Shown: positions 8,718 to 13,369 of the stretch, one piece after another
Layout of the letters: every line of letters begins with the position of its first letter
How positions within the stretch are numbered: the stretch's first letter is position 1
NCBI GenBank assembly: GCA_001687465.1
Contig: LVLI01000957.1
Span: forward strand, 1-13,369
Origin: Halocafeteria seosinensis
Taxonomy: Eukaryota; Sar; Bigyra; Bicosoecida
Length of the DNA stretch: 13,369 bases
Direction: 5' to 3'
Translations under genes and position numbers: made by a program
The notes under the pieces: model-generated
The model's database searches: none
Seen by the model: the letters and a program-made list of their open reading frames with translations, nothing else
Told to the model about the DNA's origin: nothing

Positions 8718-9993
8718 TCATTGGTCTGTTCCTACGGATTTTGTCACTTTACGTTTCAAGTTCTTAATGCCGTCATTTTGGATCTTGCGATTAGTCATCT
8801 TCTGCTGGAGCCGTTTATATTCGCTTTGCAGTTTTTCATACTCAGCCCGTAAGTTCCGGAGTTTCTGGCGTAGTATAGTCACAGTCTCAGCAGCACTCTC
8901 ATAAAAGAACGAGTCAACAAACCTTTTGTGCTCTACATGAGATTCACTAGCAGCGTAAGGATTCGCGCGTTCACGTTGCTCTACAACTATCGAATCATTT
9001 GAAACCGGCCCTTGTCTACCGTTGCCAGAAGCAGAGGCGTGGTGCGCTTGCATCCGTTGGCTCTCCCCCTCTTGTTGATTCTCGTCGGCATCAAGACTTC
9101 CTATTGCTGGACTTTGTGTGTTCCTTTGTTGCCGCGTTCTTGGTGCTTCGAGTCGACCAGACTGGGAACAATCCCTCGCCGTACGTAGGTTGCGTTCCTC
9201 TGCAACGCCACTACTCCGGTCGACCGACGTCGCGTTTGCTTGTGCTTGCGAGGAAGCATTTTTCACTTCATCTTGCAAGCGATTCTTCTCTTTCTGCAGT
9301 AGAGCAACATGCTTTTCACTGTTTTCAAGCTTGCTTTGTAGATTCGTTATGGTAGAATTCAAATCGTTGATTCGGTCCTGCAAAATACCTTAAACTGAGA
9401 TAGTGCTAACAGGTCAACCACACGCCACATCCCAAATGAACATACCGTCATCGACTTCTTATAATGCTCGAACCGACTTGACAAAGCATCTAGCTGTAAC
9501 ATGCAAGATAGAGTGTGTGCATGAGCAAGTTCCCCACCGCATTGCGCTTCTCACGTCGTACCTGCTTTTGCGTTCGCTGTCGCGCAGTGGATTCGCTTTC
9601 CAGTCTCTCATAGAGTGTCCCATTCTCCTGGCGAAGCCTCTCAACCTCGGCATTGTTATCGTCCACAACCTGTTGTAGGGAGCGATTCTCACGCTCCAAC
9701 GACTCGGCGTGCTCTTGATAGCGTTGGCTTTCTTGTTTATAGTTGGACAATTTCTGCGCCACCTGCTCGATTTCTTGGTGCAATTGCGAGGAATACGAAT
9801 TGGCCTCATCCTTCTTATGCTGGAGCTCCATCAAAGAATTACGGGCATTACGATTCTCAGCCTCCAAGGTCGCATTCTCCTGCTTTAACGTCGAAATCGT
9901 TTGCTCCTTGTCTCGCAGCAGATCCATGAGGTCCTGCTGACGACGATGGAGGACCTGCAAGGGTCCTCCCAGCCGAATGTGGACGTCGGTCAT
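8718..9993 (-). CDS. Coiled-coil protein of unknown function, 3 exons including a 48-nt exon
   Basis: Exons are 9993-9562 (144 codons), 9493-9446 (16 codons) and 9377-8718 (219 codons plus TGA). Both introns are 68 bp, with donors GTACGA and GTATGT, CAG acceptors and phase 0. The 379-residue product starts MTDVHIRLGG, and the ATG has A at -3. Residues from about 20 to 205 are near-continuous heptad-rich coiled coil (Q, E, L, K and R dominate), bridged in frame by the small exon LDALSSRFEHYKKSMT. A polar, low-complexity linker of about 90 residues follows, then a shorter coiled coil (from ETVTILRQKLRNL) and a basic end (IKNLKRKVTKSVGTDQ). I do not recognise the family. Such an architecture suits a structural or scaffold protein, for example of the cytoskeleton. 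The gene is convergent with the 1,130-residue gene and divergent from the Crinkler-type gene. The last exon may extend, because coding-like sequence follows its stop. Confidence 0.85.
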
Positions 9994-10067
9994 CGTGTAC
10001 ACTCTGGTAGCCACTGGCTGGGGCTAACTATCCCGAGTGGAAGTTTAATTCTACTGAAAAGTGTGCT

Positions 10068-10093
10068 TTGGAAATTCAAATTGGAAATTCAAA
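10068..10093. repeat. 13-bp perfect tandem duplication (TTGGAAATTCAAA x2)
   Basis: Two adjacent identical copies lie at 10068-10080 and 10081-10093, 75-100 bases upstream of the coiled-coil gene's ATG on the minus strand. This position suits a duplicated factor-binding site, but replication slippage explains it equally well. Confidence 0.75.
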
Positions 10094-10185
10094 CCGAACG
10101 GAGGGATGGAGTGCATGAGAAAGCCAAAGAACTACAAGCAGTATTTAAATGGACCCCAGAAATTCACATCCAATGTATAGTTTTA

Positions 10186-10223
10186 CTTATTCAATCGTGA
10201 ATTTTCACTTCTCGGTGAATAAG
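10186..10223. repeat. Inverted repeat CTTATTCA / TGAATAAG
   Basis: Eight-base arms at 10186-10193 and 10216-10223 are perfect, and a nested GTGAA/TTCAC pair lies in the 22-base loop. It is weak as a hairpin, and its function is unknown. Confidence 0.5.
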
Positions 10224-10541
10224 ACTTCGAAGTGTCTTCAAGTTACATGTGCACAAGAGGAAAGTGGTACAAAGTCGTTTAGGATCTTCATGAAGACGGA
10301 GCACATCAAATTGTACAAATTTGTTTTTGCATGGATATCATTTACAGAGCAGGTGCCGACGTGAGCCTCAGACCCAGAGTATAAACATACAGTAAAAACT
10401 AGAAGAAAATTTGAGGAAACGTTAGATGGGCACTTTAGCAGCACACACACACAAATGTGACAGATAGCCCACCGGCCGGGAAGTTGACCACATCCTCTTA
10501 ACTTTTGTTTGAGCTTTACATATATATGTATACACAAGAGA

Positions 10542-12822
10542 ATGGCGGATAACCAGGCATCCACTAGCCAAGGAAACACTAGGGCTTCTGATGCAACTGT
10601 TTGTGATGAGCGCACTGAAAAGAGAGCGGCTCCTGCTGGTACTGTAGATCCGCCTGAAAGCAAACGCAGCAAAACACTGGGCGAGCAAGGGGACGAGCAA
10701 AAAGACAAAAAAGGTGGTTCTGGCGAAGGAGGGGGAAACAATATATTCACGGATTCTCTGGAAGACCGGCTACTCCAATGGTTGGACGATTACATCCAGA
10801 AAGAGAATTTGACGGTGTCAGATGACTGGCGTAGCAACATGAAGATAAAAATTCAGGAAGCCCAGTCCTTCAGCGAACACCCTTTCAACAACGAACACAA
10901 TCTCAAGAACGCGTGTGTCGTCAAGATGTCTCCCGACGACACTTCCGCCGTCGTAAATTATATTGGAGGGGCCATGTATGCGTGGTTGCAACAGGAAGGA
11001 GCTGGTAAGTGGGAATATCGTAGTGAGAAATTTCAACCAACTTGAATTGTGTCTTCACTTGTTTGCAGGAGGGGGTAAGAGTTCTATTGAAATTATTAAG
11101 GACCCAAGGGGAGAGAGTATCACGAGAATCTTGGAGTCCCTCGCGCAAGTTGGTGTACCGTTTAAGGTCAATGATGAACACATCGATCTTCCTACCCATG
11201 ATGGGGCAGAGCACACATCAGCGGAAAAGGTATTTGTGAAAGAGATCCATGTGGGAGCGAAGGATGATTTTGATTTTTTACCTTTCCAAGTGGGACAAAA
11301 CATGATAATGCTCCGCAAAGCCATGACCGAACTCGTTGATGGATTATCAAGCTGGGCAAATGACTACCATAGCGAAAAGAGAATGGCTCCCCGCTCTCTC
11401 TTTGTTACAGGGACAGCCGGCATGGGAAAGTCTGTAATAGTCTGGCAACTTATGCAGCACCTGCTAGAGCAGGGGTTTTGTATTGTGTACTGCGCGAAGG
11501 ACGCACGTAAGAAAGGTGAAGCATTTATTATACGAAAGAAGGACAGGAGAACCTCTGTTCATTCTCTTGTGGACACTAACCGTATATCCCATTTACTGAA
11601 GGAGCACTTAGGCAATAAAGTTGTCCAGATTAAAGACGGGCATTTCGCTACAGGCATGGCAAGCATAAGTGTGGGATGCGTTTTGTGTGTATCCTCGATA
11701 AGGGATAAGTGGTTCAAGGAGAAAACGAAACGGGCCGACGCAAGGGTCTATTACGTTCCAAAATTTTCTAAAGAGGAAGTGCAAACGTTTGCAAGAATAC
11801 AAGGTCGAGTGTTGGCTGCAGTTGATCCAACGGAAACTCAACCCGCTCCAAATGAGACTGAAATCAACAGGAGATTTGAGGATGTTGGTGGCTGTCCACA
11901 ATTTTTGTCGCAGCGCAACACAGTCTATATTCAGACTTTGGAGACACAAGTACGTGCGGTTAAAGTCCTCGAGCAGCACCCAACAGGTGAAGCAGAGACG
12001 CTAACTAAGACAGGTGACGATCCTTATAGATTTATCATTCACATTGGGGTTCGCTGTGGGGAAGAGCAGGAAGTCAACGACACTCTCAAAAAGTACGCTA
12101 TTCCCGTTAGAATGGTTGGCTCAAGCCGTGTGGCGCGGTTGATGGCCGCGTACCACAGTTCCCGTTTGTATTTGCTATCCTCCGCACTTACTAGTATTGA
12201 CTCGCGAACTCGTGGCCACTTATTTGAGATGAGGATCATCCAATTTGCACAAGATGAATTCAGTTTTGTCGATATGGAAACCCGTAGCAGAATAACGATT
12301 CCGCCGACTGAGGCAATACATGTGCTGAAAAATACCGTAGATGTTGGTACATGTGTTTTAACTTGGCGACAATTCTGTGTTCCGGTGGAACAAAATTTCC
12401 CTGTGATTGATGCCTGGTCAGCGCACTGTCTGATACAGGTGACTGTGGCTAAACGACATGCCCTCGATTGGTCAAATGGTACATTTAAGAAAGTATTAAA
12501 GCTAATAAAGAGTGTCCGACAAAGGAACAATATAGATGGAAAAATTCCCTTCCTGTTTTTCGTTCCCGAAGGTCAAACCTGCGTCGCTCAGGAAATAGGT
12601 ACCCGAGATGCTGAGGTGGATGTATATGTCGTCCAAATGTCTGCTTTACCGGAAAATATAGAGGCTTCTTATAAAGAGACTAAATATGGCGAGAGTCACA
12701 ACGACACGGGAAAGCAGTCCGCTCTCAAAGGGAAGCGCGTGACAATTCATTGGACGGAGTATGAGACAAGACGATTGCAACGTTTGTGGAACGCCGGGCA
12801 CGCTAGCCAGACCGCTATGTAA
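10542..12822 (+). CDS. Crinkler/RHS-type P-loop NTPase with C-terminal PD-(D/E)XK-like nuclease domain, 2 exons
   Basis: Exons are 10542-11004 and 11069-12822 (TAA), with a 64-bp GTAAGT..TTTGCAG intron splitting a glycine codon. The product is 738 residues. An N-terminal polar, low-complexity stretch (about 1-65, with SKRSK) has no signal peptide or LxLFLAK-like header. The NTPase core follows: Walker A GTAGMGKS at 269-276; a candidate Walker B, VVQIKDG, at 339-345; a YYVPKFSKEEV segment like the YMPxWxxEEL of this family; and GGCPQFL at 428-434, like the family's FGGxPR. The C-terminus resembles the Crinkler/RHS restriction-endonuclease-fold domain: RGHLFE with E541, FPVIDAW with D602, IQVTVAKRH with Q611 and H618, then FLFFVPEG. 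The family is known from trypanosome RHS proteins, oomycete and chytrid Crinklers and related transposon-linked proteins. Whether this one is a domesticated host protein, an effector or transposon cargo cannot be told. The frame is intact, and the start has A at -3. Confidence 0.85.
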
Positions 12823-13203
12823 ATTCGAGGGAAATCGGTTCTGGCCACCCTATTGTTTATCACTGTATTCAACATAATAGTAACTCCTCTTCTTCCAGAA
12901 TAGGTTTCATAATATGGCAAGCAATGGAAATTTTACACTTTCAAAGTGGCATACATTTAGCAAGCCATTACACGGGGACAGACAGTCCGCCGTACCAGGT
13001 AGGGGAGACTCCCTGCAAGAACAGTGGGTCCGCGAGCGGTGTATTCCATGAATGCGAGAACTGGAGTATGAGAAAACTATCTATAGGGGCTAAGAAACTA
13101 GAGCGGGACACGTTTCCAAATTGTATTTGTGAATTATTTCCAAATAATCTAGTTCAACTTCAACATGACACCAACACTCAAATAATTTTAACAATATATT
13201 ACT
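12823..13203. other. 3' flank of the Crinkler-type gene, nothing convincing
   Basis: A plus-strand ATG frame (12924-13205, 93 codons) runs up to the edge of the hairpin element, but it shows no domain or family feature and is AT-rich toward its end. I see no RNA gene and no clear polyadenylation signal. Confidence 0.4.
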
Positions 13204-13292
13204 AGGAAAAATGGTGAATTTTTGATGTAATGACTTTTCGCTACGCTCAAAGCCAAACATCAAAAACGCTGACGCTATTCACCATTTTTCCT
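13204..13292. repeat. Interrupted hairpin element, 16-bp perfect outer arms, MITE-like
   Basis: The outer arms AGGAAAAATGGTGAAT (13204-13219) and ATTCACCATTTTTCCT (13277-13292) are perfect reverse complements. An inner pair, TTTTTGATGT (13219-13228) and ACATCAAAAA (13257-13266), extends the stem, leaving a one-sided bulge CGCTGACGCT (13267-13276). The loop carries a related CGCTACGCTC (13239-13248). The symmetry is far beyond chance, and the length suits a miniature inverted-repeat element or a structured RNA. I see no clear target-site duplication. Confidence 0.75.
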
Positions 13293-13305
13293 TTCTCCAT
13301 ATAAA

Positions 13306-13342
13306 GTGTAATTTTCAAAAGTGNAATTTTCAAAAGTGTAAT
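13306..13342. repeat. 15-bp tandem repeat, about 2.5 copies, with one undetermined base
   Basis: The unit GTGTAATTTTCAAAA occupies 13306-13320. It recurs at 13321-13335 with an N at 13324 where T is expected, then partly at 13336-13342. The undetermined base inside the array suggests the assembly was uncertain here, and the true copy number may be larger. Confidence 0.8.
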
Positions 13343-13369
13343 AAGGGTGTGTCTTATTAACGGAAGTTG

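Larger units (their letters stand above)
9994..10541. promoter_or_regulatory. Shared divergent promoter region of the coiled-coil and Crinkler-type genes
   Basis: This 548-bp gap holds a 13-bp tandem duplication (10068-10093), an inverted repeat (10186-10223), a TATAAA at 10380-10385 about 160 bases before the plus-strand ATG, a short CA run near 10443-10453, and a TATATATGTATA stretch at 10521-10532 just ahead of that ATG. Short frames present here look non-coding. Promoter roles are inferred from position only. Confidence 0.4.

Noticed and set aside
9445-9561. Coiled-coil exon 1 reading on past 9562 to the stop near 9490
   Set aside because: The GTACGA donor plus CAG acceptor restores a continuous coiled coil; the read-through tail is not heptad-like.
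10521-10532. TATATATGTATA as TATA box of the Crinkler-type gene
   Set aside because: It ends only 9 bases before the ATG, too close for a usual TATA box; TATAAA at 10380-10385 is better placed.
10542-10750. Crinkler N-terminal translocation header or signal peptide
   Set aside because: The N-terminus is polar and charged, with no hydrophobic stretch and no LxLFLAK-like motif.
12924-13205. Plus-strand 93-codon ATG frame after the Crinkler-type gene
   Set aside because: No domain, AT-rich end, and it stops at the hairpin edge; likely chance.
1-13369. tRNA, rRNA, CRISPR arrays, bacterial operons
   Set aside because: No cloverleaf with a T-loop consensus, no rRNA-like blocks and no regularly spaced repeats were seen; spliced genes show this is eukaryotic DNA.

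Overview
This window is nuclear DNA of a eukaryote. Four of its five recognisable genes hold GT-AG introns: nine coding introns, eight of them 64-79 bp and one 263 bp. Every intron ends in CAG, and most start with GTAAGT or a close variant. Gene density is high, with gaps of about 0.5-0.6 kb. The gene set fits a compact-genome microbial eukaryote such as a zoosporic or algal lineage. An OSCP1 homolog hints at a flagellated or once-flagellated lineage, and a Crinkler/RHS-type protein is typical of oomycetes, early fungi and some algae and protists. I cannot name the species from the sequence.

Layout from left to right: (1) 212-1740, minus strand, an OSCP1 (organic solute carrier partner 1) homolog in 3 exons. 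(2) 2360-4225, minus strand, a NEK2-type protein kinase in 5 exons with a coiled coil and a KEN-box degron in its tail. (3) 4752-8144, plus strand, a single-exon gene for a 1,130-residue lysine- and serine-rich protein that I do not recognise, sharing a 526-bp divergent promoter region with the kinase. (4) 8718-9993, minus strand, a 379-residue coiled-coil protein in 3 exons, one of only 48 nt. (5) 10542-12822, plus strand, a 738-residue Crinkler/RHS-type P-loop NTPase joined to a PD-(D/E)XK-like nuclease domain, in 2 exons, divergent from gene 4. The right end (13204-13369) carries an interrupted hairpin about 90 bp long and a 15-bp tandem repeat containing an undetermined base, which looks like mobile-element or assembly-edge sequence.

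The genes do not form an operon. OSCP1 and a NEK2-like kinase lie next to each other on one strand. Both families have ties to centrosomes or cilia, and the coiled-coil protein could be a structural protein of the same kind, but that is only suggestive. The most unusual gene is the Crinkler/RHS-type protein. It belongs to a family tied to transposable elements and to effectors, yet here it has a normal host-style intron, no visible secretion signal, and a hairpin repeat about 380 bp downstream.
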